Assembly (NCBI GenBank): GCA_016934675.1
Contig: JAFGSJ010000060.1
Location: forward strand, 18,002 to 82,001
DNA length: 64,000 nucleotides
Reading direction: 5' to 3'
From: a bacterium
Lineage (GTDB): Bacteria > CSSED10-310 > JAFGSJ01
Position 1 is the first letter of the stretch, and every line of letters begins with the position of its first letter. The notes under the pieces are model-generated. The model saw nothing but the letters and a program-made list of their open reading frames with translations, was not told the DNA's origin and ran no database searches. This document shows, in pieces, positions 44,911-53,252 of this stretch. The position numbers and the translations under genes are program-made.

Positions 44911-45624
44911 TTATGGCTTTATCTGCTTTATTCTCTCTTCGGAAGCTCTGAAATAATTCTGGTCCAACTCGAAACCGATAAACCTTCTGTTGAGATTGAG
45001 GGCGGCAACACCGGTCGAACCGACTCCCATGAAAGGATCGAAAACAATATCGCCCATGTTTGAGCCTAATCTAATGATATGACTCAAAACGGCGAGCGGT
45101 TTCTGAGTCGGATGTTTGGGATCTTTCATTCGCTCGGAACCCATACAGATCGGCGACTCGATAAAATTGTGCATTTCTTTTTGAGAACTAAAATTCCAGG
45201 TGTGACCTTTGTTCCACGTACATACTATGAGTTCACAACTGTTGAGGAACCCGGCCTTGAAGATTTTGGGCGGAGGATTGGTTTTGTGCCAGACCATATA
45301 TTGAAACGTGTCAAAAGCGGGATCAAACGCACGATGCCATGCTCCAAGCAAATTATAGCTCGTGAAGGCGAAAAAGTTCCCGGTCGGTTTCAGGACCCTT
45401 TTGAACTCGTCCAACCATTCGACGGGTTGAAAATCAATACCGTCCCATTCGGCGAGATCGTTGTTGAAATCCTTCCGCCATGACATTTTGATATTTCCTG
45501 TTGAATAATTATGGAGATTGTAAGGCGGGTCCGTCAGGATCAGGTCAATCGAATGGTCCTCAATTCCCTTGATCAAGTCCCGGGCATCACCATTGCCCAG
45601 GATATAGTTACCATGCTTGAGCAT
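44911..45624 (-). CDS. Orphan site-specific DNA methyltransferase (beta class)
   Basis: 237 residues. Catalytic motif LILTDPPYNLHN is near residues 28-39, and the SAM-binding motif VFDPFMGVGSTGVAAL is near residues 190-205. This order (catalytic before SAM) marks the beta group of amino-methyltransferases making N6-methyladenine or N4-methylcytosine. Another landmark is KHPTQKPLAVLSHII. No restriction-endonuclease gene is adjacent, so it looks like an orphan enzyme. The gene is visibly more AT-rich than its neighbours, suggesting transfer. Target sequence unknown. Confidence 0.9.
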   Translation of the reverse strand: MLKHGNYILGNGDARDLIKGIEDHSIDLILTDPPYNLHNYSTGNIKMSWRKDFNNDLAEWDGIDFQPVEWLDEFKRVLKPTGNFFAFTSYNLLGAWHRAFDPAFDTFQYMVWHKTNPPPKIFKAGFLNSCELIVCTWNKGHTWNFSSQKEMHNFIESPICMGSERMKDPKHPTQKPLAVLSHIIRLGSNMGDIVFDPFMGVGSTGVAALNLNRRFIGFELDQNYFRASEERIKQIKP

Positions 45625-45793
45625 AAAATCATTACCAAACCGATCGAGGGTTTCTCTTCGGAGAATGAATGGAACGGCTTACCAAGCTAACATATGATCA
45701 TGTTGTATCGAAACTCGAGGCGTAAGTCAATATGCTCGAAGTCCCCCGAAAAAACTGGCCAGGTTTGATCAGTTTCTTTCAATGCAAAGCGGT

Positions 45794-45822
45794 TTGTTTT
45801 CTTTCTCGTGACAGTATATAAT
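45794..45822 (+). promoter_or_regulatory. Strong sigma70-type promoter for the polysaccharide export operon
   Basis: -35 TTGTTT (45794-45799), 17-bp spacer, -10 TATAAT (45817-45822), about 80 bp before the GTG start at 45901. It drives the four-gene run 45901-49749. The rest of the 45625-45900 gap is AT-rich and shows no gene. Confidence 0.65.
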
Positions 45823-45900
45823 AAGATGAAATGAGGCTGCTCATGTAAATTTTATGGGGGGAAAACCGGTCCCGGGCTGGTCCGGCAGGAGAGACTGACA

Positions 45901-46734
45901 GTGAAAGATACGGTGTATACTCGACTTCCTGAATTTGCCCAGGTGCGGGGAATCCTGATCGCCAGACTCGATGAGATGTTGTGCCCGGCCAGTGGGACAA
46001 ATATGGTCCTGGTCAATGCCCTGCGGCGACTCTGGTCCGAAAATACTTTTCGGCTCTATCCTTTTTTCTGGTTCGAGGCGGCTTCACTGTTCATCAAGGA
46101 CCGGGAAGCTGTTTTTGAGACAGGCTTTCAGATTGATTTGATGTCACATCTCTGGCTGTTACGGAACTCTGTTCTGTCCGAGGACCAATCAGAATCGACC
46201 GAATACCCTCTCGATCCACGATTGCCCGAACTCGAAGGGGCCTTACAACTGTTGCTGTTTGATGGATTATTGACCATGTTCAACGAGCGGATCATGCATT
46301 GTTATGTGCAGGGTCATCCGCTCGAAAGGTGCGCCGCATTTTCGAATCAAAGCCTGATTGCCCTTGATTGGCTTGGATTGAACGAGACAGCGTCAGTCGA
46401 GAAGAGTGACAAAACTGTGACCCAGCGATACCATGCAGATATGGTTCGCCTCACACGCAATGCCGGGCACCATTGGCTGAGTGCCGATAGGGCCGGCATT
46501 CGCTGGTATGAAGCTGCGCTTGATTACCTGGCCCTGTATCTGGAACAGGTCCAATCGGGGAATATGACCCCTGAATTATCCATACCTATGTGTGAATCAC
46601 TGACTGCTCATGAGGTAGAACACTTTTGGCACATAATGAAGACATATCTTGGCTGGACATGTCAAGTCGGTTTCATTGCCACTGCCGGGAATTGGCGGTT
46701 GATTTGGCAAAATTGTGGCAGTACCGCGGTTTGA
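45901..46734 (+). CDS. Unknown protein resembling a degenerate polyprenyl synthetase
   Basis: 277 residues, GTG start with AGGAGA upstream. Not recognised outright, but the all-helical pattern matches isoprenyl diphosphate synthases in register. FRLYPFFWFEAASLF (50-64) fits RPxLxxLAA; SHLWLLRNSVLSED (82-95) occupies the first Asp-rich helix but lacks DDxxD; LQLLLFDGLLTMFNERI (115-131) fits VLxGDxLxxxA; AGIRWYEAALDYLALYL (198-214) fits the YGxxLGxAFQ region. Without the Asp clusters catalysis is unlikely. It opens an O-antigen-export operon, so it may bind undecaprenyl-linked substrate or regulate export (inference). Its 3' end overlaps the next gene by 76 bp. Could simply be an unrelated helical protein. 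Confidence 0.4.
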   Translation: MKDTVYTRLPEFAQVRGILIARLDEMLCPASGTNMVLVNALRRLWSENTFRLYPFFWFEAASLFIKDREAVFETGFQIDLMSHLWLLRNSVLSEDQSESTEYPLDPRLPELEGALQLLLFDGLLTMFNERIMHCYVQGHPLERCAAFSNQSLIALDWLGLNETASVEKSDKTVTQRYHADMVRLTRNAGHHWLSADRAGIRWYEAALDYLALYLEQVQSGNMTPELSIPMCESLTAHEVEHFWHIMKTYLGWTCQVGFIATAGNWRLIWQNCGSTAV

Positions 46735-47483
46735 TTCATAGTCTGGTTATTCGCGACTTACGGATCAAGTACAAAAGTTCAGCCCTCGGTTTCTTTTGGA
46801 CATTGCTTCACCCGCTCCTGATCATGGGCGTGTACTCGGTCATCTTTTCGATTTTAATCAGGCAGAAAGTCGATGGGCCGTATCCCATTTTTTTACTGGC
46901 CGGCATTCTGCCCTGGCTTTTTTTTACGGGTTCGCTGACCCTGACCGCACCTTCGATTTATGGAAACCGTCTCCTGATCAACAAGGTCTATTTCCCACGG
47001 GAGATTCTGCCTCTAGCCATTATACTGTCCAATCTGGTGAATTTTATTCTGTCCCTGTTCGTGTTCATGTTCTTCATCATTCCGTTCGGGATTTACCCGG
47101 GCGTGTCATTTCTTGTGCTGCCCGTGATAATTCTGTGTCATGTGCTCTTCACCGTGGGATGCGGCTTGTTGCTGTCTACGGCCAATGTGTATTTTCGGGA
47201 CCTGGACCATATTATTGATGTAGTGCTCCAACTCTGGTTTTTTTCCGTGCCGGTCATTTATTCGCTCGATTTTATCCGGTCTATGGTTGGGGAAGGCTGG
47301 ATGTTCGTTTACCACCTCAACCCGATGGTATTTTTCATTTCGATGTATCGGAGTGTGTTGATGTATGACTTGGTGCCCGGGCTTGGGTCCTGGTTGGTGA
47401 TCTGTCTGTGGGGTTTGCTGGTCTTCTATGCGGGTTATCGGGTCTTTAAACGCTATGAATATGACTTGATCAAGGAGATTTGA
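46659..47483 (+). CDS. wzm: ABC-2 type polysaccharide export permease (Wzm-like)
   Basis: 274-residue integral membrane protein with six hydrophobic helices. The N-terminal LWQYRGLIHSLVIRDLRIKYK, followed by LGFFWTLLHPLLIMGVYSV, is the family hallmark. ANVYFRDLDHIIDVVLQLW and LNPMVFFISMYR also match O-antigen/teichoic-acid exporters. It moves lipid-linked glycan across the inner membrane with its ATPase. ATG 46659 lies inside the preceding gene; TTG 46626 is a weaker alternative, and no good SD is visible, so translation may be coupled to the upstream gene. It is followed by the ATPase gene after 2 bp. Confidence 0.92.
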   Translation: MSSRFHCHCRELAVDLAKLWQYRGLIHSLVIRDLRIKYKSSALGFFWTLLHPLLIMGVYSVIFSILIRQKVDGPYPIFLLAGILPWLFFTGSLTLTAPSIYGNRLLINKVYFPREILPLAIILSNLVNFILSLFVFMFFIIPFGIYPGVSFLVLPVIILCHVLFTVGCGLLLSTANVYFRDLDHIIDVVLQLWFFSVPVIYSLDFIRSMVGEGWMFVYHLNPMVFFISMYRSVLMYDLVPGLGSWLVICLWGLLVFYAGYRVFKRYEYDLIKEI

Positions 47484-47485
47484 GC

Positions 47486-48715
47486 ATGACCGGACCTGAT
47501 AAGGTGGTCCAGGCTGAGCACCTCGGTTTGAGATATCGCCTCCGCAGCGAAGAGCATCAGACACTAAAATGGACCATACTCTCCTGGGTGCGTTCGGCGG
47601 TTGAACGCCGTGAATTCTGGGCACTGAAAGACATCAGTTTTGCGATCGAGGCCGGTCAAAGCTGGGGCATCATCGGTGTGAACGGTTCGGGTAAAAGCAC
47701 CTTGTTGAAATTGATAACCGGGATTTTACGACCTGATCAAGGTTCCCTGCAGATTCACGGGCGAGTCTCGGCTCTACTCGAGCTGGGTGCAGGTTTTCAG
47801 CCCGACTTGACCGGTCGTGAAAACATCTATTTAAATGGGGCCCTGCTTGGATTATCACGGGCAGAGATTGGAGATCGGGTCGAGGACATCATCACCTTTT
47901 CTGAAATTCGGCCATTCATCGATACACCGGTCAAACATTACTCATCAGGGATGTATATGAGGCTCGGCTTCGCGATCGCCAGTCATATCGACCCTGACAT
48001 TTTGCTGATCGATGAGATTTTTGCTGTCGGGGACCTGACCTTTCAGGAGAAATGCATGGACCGGGTCCATCGCTTCAAAGCTGAGGGCAAAACGATTGTT
48101 ATGGTTTCTCATGATCTCCATGCGATTCGGACCATGTGCGAAGCGGCGATTTGGCTGGATAAGGGTAAGATCGGCCAGCAAGGCCCGGCTGTTCAGGTCA
48201 TTGATTCGTACCTGAATTCCCTGAAGGAACAATCAGATTTGTCTCAACCTTTCGCAGCCGAAGAGCACCGTTGGGGGACCGGGACGGTCCGGATCAATGA
48301 AGTTCAGATGTACGATTCTAAAGGAAAACAGACCAATCGCTTCCAATCAGGCGGCCCGTTTCATTGCGTGCTGACCTATCAGACCACCGAAACAGTTGAG
48401 AATCCTGTGTTCGGGCTGGCAATACACCGGGCTGATGGTGTTCATATCTGTGGACCAAATACCCGTTTGAGCAATAAGCCGATAGCCTCGATCTCGGGTA
48501 AAGGCACTGTGTCGTACAGACTCGATCGTTTACCACTGCTGCCCGGCTCATATCAGTTGAGTGCCGTGGTCTATAATGAGAGTTGCACGGTCCCTTACGA
48601 TCACCGGGAACGCCAATTCCCCTTCACGGTCACCGGAGGTGGCAACCGGGAAATCTTCGGTGTCATCGAGTTGGGCGGGACCTGGGATATCGAGAAAGGC
48701 AGGATTGATGCATGA
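47486..48715 (+). CDS. wzt: Polysaccharide export ABC ATPase with C-terminal carbohydrate-binding domain (Wzt-like)
   Basis: 409 residues. The N-terminal ATPase has Walker A GVNGSGKST (about 65-73), Q-loop GAGFQPDLTGREN, signature YSSGMYMRLGFA and Walker B ILLIDEIFAVGD. The C-terminal half (about 250-409) is a beta-sandwich Wzt_C-type domain that in known systems recognises the terminal modification of the glycan (family knowledge). This links it to the methyltransferase that follows, which could supply such a terminal methyl group (inference). ATG 47486 has AAGGAG at 8 nt; TTG 47480 is rejected. Its TGA overlaps the next ATG. Confidence 0.94.
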   Translation: MTGPDKVVQAEHLGLRYRLRSEEHQTLKWTILSWVRSAVERREFWALKDISFAIEAGQSWGIIGVNGSGKSTLLKLITGILRPDQGSLQIHGRVSALLELGAGFQPDLTGRENIYLNGALLGLSRAEIGDRVEDIITFSEIRPFIDTPVKHYSSGMYMRLGFAIASHIDPDILLIDEIFAVGDLTFQEKCMDRVHRFKAEGKTIVMVSHDLHAIRTMCEAAIWLDKGKIGQQGPAVQVIDSYLNSLKEQSDLSQPFAAEEHRWGTGTVRINEVQMYDSKGKQTNRFQSGGPFHCVLTYQTTETVENPVFGLAIHRADGVHICGPNTRLSNKPIASISGKGTVSYRLDRLPLLPGSYQLSAVVYNESCTVPYDHRERQFPFTVTGGGNREIFGVIELGGTWDIEKGRIDA

Positions 48716-49749
48716 CCGCTTTCAGAAATGACATTCCCTTCGATCAATATGCCCGTTACCGTGATCTGCGCCATATTGTGGAACTGAGTCGGGGCCAGAC
48801 AAGCTGGCACCCCTCTGAATTCAGTATTCTCGATGTCGGAGGTTTTTTCCAGCCCATCAGCGGCGGGCCTTATTTACCACTGAAGATTTTTTTCCCGGAT
48901 GCAAGCACCGTCGTGCTCGACCGGACCCATACGGACTCGGGATTGGCGGATTATCTCATTGGTGATGGATTGGACCTGCCTTTCGGGGATCAGAGTTTTG
49001 ACTGGGTCAATGCCTCCGATACCCTCGAGCATATCCCGATCGACCGACGTCAGACCTTCATCAAAGAACTGCTACGGTGCTCCCGAAAGGCCGTGACTAT
49101 TTCCGCACCAATCGGTAATGAGGCCGTACAATTGGCCGAGAATCTGGTGGTCGCTTATCTCAAGCGGGTCCTGAAATTCGATCATCAGGCACTCATGGAA
49201 CACCGTCAATGCGGCCTGCCTGTTCCCGAAGACGTGGTTGATCAGGTCAAACAGATCGATCCTCAACTCGAATGCGAGGTTTTGCCCTCGGGTAATCTCT
49301 ATCGTTGGGTTTATCTGATGCTGTCACGACATCTCTATATATCGCTGGCACCCCAGGAGGGCCTCAATCCCGAAATGGATGCTCTGTTCAATACATTGCT
49401 CTACGATTCGGACCATGTTCCACCTACCTATAGAAACATCTATCTGATTACACAACCGCCCCATTCGCATCCCATCCATGATCGTTTTCTGACACTTTTT
49501 CACAAGCCCGATTCGGTGAATAGACCCGATCCACCGCCCGAGAGTTTGATACTTGACATATTTGCCCGGATCGATGATCAGGAACGATGGGCCCTGATCC
49601 GCAACCTGCAGGATAAAGTCGTGGAATTGACCTCGGCTTTGAGCCAGGCCCAGGCTCAGGCTAATTACTATCAAAGGGAACTCGCCGCCTTGGCCGACAT
49701 CCCGCCGGTAAGAATCTGGCGCAAAGTAAAAGGCTGGTTACCGAAATGA
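48712..49749 (+). CDS. SAM methyltransferase of the polysaccharide operon
   Basis: 345 residues, starting in the Wzt stop (ATGA overlap), so translationally coupled. A divergent class I fold: ILDVGGFFQPISGG is the SAM loop, VVLDRT the acidic motif, and DLPFGDQSFDWVNASDTLEHI the motif II/III region. A C-terminal coiled coil (about 305-330, LTSALSQAQAQANYYQRELAAL) and a basic tail end the protein. The coupling suggests it caps or modifies the exported glycan, which Wzt_C would then read (inference); terminal-methyl capping with a coiled-coil ruler is known for WbdD-type proteins. Confidence 0.8.
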   Translation: MTAFRNDIPFDQYARYRDLRHIVELSRGQTSWHPSEFSILDVGGFFQPISGGPYLPLKIFFPDASTVVLDRTHTDSGLADYLIGDGLDLPFGDQSFDWVNASDTLEHIPIDRRQTFIKELLRCSRKAVTISAPIGNEAVQLAENLVVAYLKRVLKFDHQALMEHRQCGLPVPEDVVDQVKQIDPQLECEVLPSGNLYRWVYLMLSRHLYISLAPQEGLNPEMDALFNTLLYDSDHVPPTYRNIYLITQPPHSHPIHDRFLTLFHKPDSVNRPDPPPESLILDIFARIDDQERWALIRNLQDKVVELTSALSQAQAQANYYQRELAALADIPPVRIWRKVKGWLPK

Positions 49750-49756
49750 GTCCCGA

Positions 49757-50431
49757 TCATTTCTGGCATATGCCGTAAATTTCGACCCCGTTCCGGATGA
49801 CCTGGACCGAGTTGAAACCAACACTATTTAAAAGCCGGGACAGGCTCTCCTCGGAAAAGTAATGACCGGCAAAATCATTGCGATTTAAACCGCGCAATCG
49901 TCTGTTCTTGACTGCTAAAACCTTGATAAACATCTTGGCGGCTACATAAAAGCATTCTTTGGCAATGAAAACCTTGTCCAGGGGCTCGACAAAAACAATT
50001 TTTCCGCCTGGTCTTAAAACACGGAGCAGTTCCTTCAACGCTTTGTTCTGGTCTGGAATCAACAGTAAAACGCCTGAACAAACGATCTTGTCGAAACTAC
50101 CCTCCTCGAACGGCAATTGCTCAAGATCAGCCGTCTTGAATTCACAATTACTGTAATCCTTCCGGGCCGCCCTTTTTCGAGCCATGGCCACAAATTGCTC
50201 GGACAAATCAATCCCGACGACTTGTCCGACTTGATGCTTCTGTAAGATAGCAAATGAATAAATACCCGGCCCCATACCCGCATCAAGGACACGATCGGAT
50301 TCCTGAGGATCGAGTAACTCGAGCACATAGGGAATGTCATTGCGGCGACAGACCAATCGTAACCGGTCATAGAAAGGCGCAACCTCATTATAAATGCGCC
50401 GGGTCCGCTCCTTTTGCTGAAATGCATCCAT
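49757..50431 (-). CDS. Class I SAM methyltransferase (UbiE/Methyltransf_11 type)
   Basis: 224 residues from ATG 50431, chosen because the first recognisable family segment (KERTRRIYNEVAPFYDRLR) begins there; an upstream ATG at 50530 would add 33 residues of low complexity. Motifs: VLDAGMGPGIYSFAI (SAM loop), GIDLSEQFVAMAR, FEEGSFDKIVCSGVLLLI and LLRVLRPGGKIVFVEP. Substrate unknown; convergent with the polysaccharide operon, only 7 bp from its last stop, so a surface-glycan role is possible but unproven. Confidence 0.85.
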   Translation of the reverse strand: MDAFQQKERTRRIYNEVAPFYDRLRLVCRRNDIPYVLELLDPQESDRVLDAGMGPGIYSFAILQKHQVGQVVGIDLSEQFVAMARKRAARKDYSNCEFKTADLEQLPFEEGSFDKIVCSGVLLLIPDQNKALKELLRVLRPGGKIVFVEPLDKVFIAKECFYVAAKMFIKVLAVKNRRLRGLNRNDFAGHYFSEESLSRLLNSVGFNSVQVIRNGVEIYGICQK

Positions 50432-50637
50432 GTAATTCACACTCTGTCGATTAAAATAATACGTCTCGGTTACATCTGCAGTCGAAAACATTACTCGAAA
50501 CCAACCACAACTTCCTGAGCATAATAGCATATTCTGTCGCAGGTGTAAAGTTTATGAATCAAAAATGTAGGATACAGACCAATCATTATCGTCAGAAAAG
50601 AACTCACCCTGACTGTTCCAAAAAGTGATTCACTCTA

Positions 50638-50652
50638 AGGTCACTATGACCT
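50638..50652. promoter_or_regulatory. Palindromic operator-like site
   Basis: AGGTCA-CTA-TGACCT, a perfect 6-bp dyad, 16 bp upstream of the predicted -35 for the sulfatase-fold gene. Probable regulator-binding site; the regulator is not identifiable here. Confidence 0.4.
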
Positions 50653-50667
50653 AAGTCAAACAATAGA

Positions 50668-50696
50668 TTGAATAGAGGCCAAATCTATCCTATTTA
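50668..50696 (+). promoter_or_regulatory. Predicted promoter for the sulfatase-fold lipoprotein
   Basis: -35 TTGAAT (50668-50673), 17-bp spacer, -10 TATTTA (50691-50696), about 85 bp before the ATG. The rest of the 50432-50782 gap contains no gene that I can support. Confidence 0.45.
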
Positions 50697-50782
50697 TCGA
50701 TTCTAATGTAACTCGACAAATCAGAATTGTGGCTGACAGGTGTTTTTTCTGCACTAATACTCTTACTTAAGGAAAAGCAAAC

Positions 50783-53203
50783 ATGATGAGAAACAGAAGG
50801 TCATATCAGGAAGACGCGGGCTTTTCTGCCTTGAAATCAAGCTGGTACTCCGTAATTATGATATCGTGCATCCTCGTGTATTCATCATGTTCATCTGACA
50901 CGATCAAAAATGAAGCCGGCATCATCCCCCTGTCGTTTCACAGATATCATTCTGCCCAGGGAAGTGCCGCCGGTGAATTGGTCTTGAATCAAGAGAACGA
51001 TTTCCTGGGAACATTACGCCTCCCCGCTTCCAATCCGGATATACAGCGAGATCAAGACGGTATTCATTGTACCGCTCAAGAAAACAGTGCCGATCTTCAG
51101 TTCGATCTCACTGTCCATGCTCAAAAATACCATACGCTCGTGGTGACGCTTAAAGCTGAAACGTTAGCGGGGAGAAGCATAATAATGTCCCCCCAGCCCA
51201 TGAATATCGTACCCAAAAAACAGGGTACTCAAGACAAACTAAACAAAACAAACCATAAAGCGGGGCAGAGGAAACAAAAAGACAGCAAAACCATATCGGT
51301 GATCTGGGTGAAGAGCAGCACGGACTCGGATGCGAAGAATATGGACTGGCAGACAAGCACACAGGCACTGAATCTCCATGAAACAGATTATTGTCGTTAC
51401 AGTTTTTCACTTCGAGAGAACCCGTTCTGGCATGGTGATATAGCGGGTCTATCCTTGATTTTCGGACCGAAAAACCTGAAAATCTGTCTGAAAGAAGTGA
51501 AGCTGCTTCCCGTCGGGAATGAATATCAATTAAACCAATTACCCAAATTGAAAGTTCATAATGAGATTCGCCCGGTCCTTCAGGTTTCGCAATATGGAGA
51601 AAAGGCTGATACTGTCCTCATTCCGGATGCCTGTACGCTGGAGTTTGGTCTGGCTGCCTTAACCCGTTCAGAGAGTGAGACGGGCCGATCGGTAAACATT
51701 ATTATATCGGTGCAGGATGGCCCACAGTCAAAAAGACAGGAATTACAACGGGAGGTCATCCCCATAAATCCGGTCAGGGACAAACGACAGGAATGGCATG
51801 ATTGTAGCTATGATCTCGATTCATATGCCGGTCAGAGGGTCAATCTTGTCTGGGAGTGCAGCTTTGATTCCATTGAAGACAGGGATGCAGAACGGATTGT
51901 TTTTCTTTCGCAACCGTATCTCTATTCACGTCTACAAAAGAGCCCCCCAGCTCATTCATTCCTGATCTCGATTGATACCTTGCGGAGCGATCATCTCGGT
52001 TGTTATGGCTATCCGGTCTCTGTGAGTCCCAACCTTGATTGGCTGGCAAAAATGGGCACACAGATCATGCGGGCCGAAACGACCTATCCAGGCACGACAC
52101 CGGCACATACATCTATGTTGACCGGTTTGTATCCTTTTGAACATAACGTATTTATGCCCGAAGACCGAATACCGTTCCATTACCCGACCTTGGCGGAATA
52201 CTTCTATGAACAGCGGGTGTTACCTGTTGCTTTTACCGGTGGGGGCAATGTTGCGTCCTTTTTTGGTTTCGATCGTGGTTTTCTCAGGTTTTCCGAGAAA
52301 TCTCGTTTTGCATCATCGATAGAAGAGCAGTTGATACCCTGGCTCGATAAGCATGTTACCTGTCCCTATTTTGTTTTTTATCATAACTATGAAGTACACG
52401 CACCCTATAGACGACATGAAGTCATAACAGAATATCTGCAGCCGAATTACAGCGGTTTGCTGACCGGGCGGGAACAATTCAGGAACATATATAAGCCGGA
52501 TTTGTCAATCGAGGACCAATACTATATCACGGCTTTATATGATACCGGTGTTCGTTCGAACGATGCCATGCTTGGGAAACTGTTTGCCTGGTTAAATCAT
52601 AGAAAGCTTTTTGCTAACACGTTGTTATTCGTGCTTGCGGACCATGGCGAGCATTTGGGTGAGCACGATCTGTATTCACATGGGAATTCACTATACGATC
52701 CCTTGCTGACAGTACCCATGATCATCTCATTTCCAGCAAAAGTCCCGGCAGGTGCAATCTTCCAGGCACCCGTTAATCTTGTGGATATTCCGGCTACTTT
52801 TTGCGGTTTGCTCGATCAAAATTGGGCTTATCCGGGGCGTGGCCGCGATATCTCTGTGAATATCAGGGAACAGACTGCACTCCCTCACTATTTTTCTGTA
52901 AGCGAGGTTCGTCATCATAAGCATAATCTCATTGATTTCGGATTGTCAGACGGTCACTATAAATACATCAGCGGTACTTTCAGCAATGAAGAGCGGTTCT
53001 TTCTACTGCCCTCATCTGAAGAAAGTAGTGACAATATCTACGCCGATCAGCTTGAGAAAAAACGCTTTTTTGCCGAACAATTAAAGAAGATCGTCCCTAA
53101 GACTTATATCAATCATTTACCTGACAGTGCAGATCTCACAATGTCATCGGTCATTGATTCTGACAATGAGATATTGTTACGAGAGCTGGGTTATCTGGAA
53201 TGA
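50783..53203 (+). CDS. Sulfatase-fold (alkaline phosphatase superfamily) envelope protein with Thr nucleophile
   Basis: 806 residues. A hydrophobic N-terminus (about 20-36) with a possible lipobox Cys36 predicts export. Residues ~40-385 form an unrecognised beta-rich N-terminal domain, and the catalytic sulfatase-fold domain spans ~388-700. Metal residues are seen in ISIDTLRSDHLG (about 393-404) and LADHGEHLGEHD (near 618). The nucleophile position in YPGTTPAHTSMLTG (about 432-445) is Thr, not Cys or Ser, so formylglycine cannot form. It is thus more likely a phosphoglycerol- or phosphoethanolamine-type transferase/hydrolase than a sulfatase. It lies next to polysaccharide and glycosyltransferase genes. 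Confidence 0.82.
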   Translation: MMRNRRSYQEDAGFSALKSSWYSVIMISCILVYSSCSSDTIKNEAGIIPLSFHRYHSAQGSAAGELVLNQENDFLGTLRLPASNPDIQRDQDGIHCTAQENSADLQFDLTVHAQKYHTLVVTLKAETLAGRSIIMSPQPMNIVPKKQGTQDKLNKTNHKAGQRKQKDSKTISVIWVKSSTDSDAKNMDWQTSTQALNLHETDYCRYSFSLRENPFWHGDIAGLSLIFGPKNLKICLKEVKLLPVGNEYQLNQLPKLKVHNEIRPVLQVSQYGEKADTVLIPDACTLEFGLAALTRSESETGRSVNIIISVQDGPQSKRQELQREVIPINPVRDKRQEWHDCSYDLDSYAGQRVNLVWECSFDSIEDRDAERIVFLSQPYLYSRLQKSPPAHSFLISIDTLRSDHLGCYGYPVSVSPNLDWLAKMGTQIMRAETTYPGTTPAHTSMLTGLYPFEHNVFMPEDRIPFHYPTLAEYFYEQRVLPVAFTGGGNVASFFGFDRGFLRFSEKSRFASSIEEQLIPWLDKHVTCPYFVFYHNYEVHAPYRRHEVITEYLQPNYSGLLTGREQFRNIYKPDLSIEDQYYITALYDTGVRSNDAMLGKLFAWLNHRKLFANTLLFVLADHGEHLGEHDLYSHGNSLYDPLLTVPMIISFPAKVPAGAIFQAPVNLVDIPATFCGLLDQNWAYPGRGRDISVNIREQTALPHYFSVSEVRHHKHNLIDFGLSDGHYKYISGTFSNEERFFLLPSSEESSDNIYADQLEKKRFFAEQLKKIVPKTYINHLPDSADLTMSSVIDSDNEILLRELGYLE

Positions 53204-53252
53204 AGCCCTGCTTCAGAGTGTTACCCGCAAACAAATGGCTCTTTGATCGAAA

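Noticed and set aside
52080..52125. Calling the 50783-53203 protein a formylglycine sulfatase
   Set aside because: The nucleophile position is Thr in TTPAHTS, so the Cys/Ser-x-Pro-x-Arg sulfatase signature is absent.
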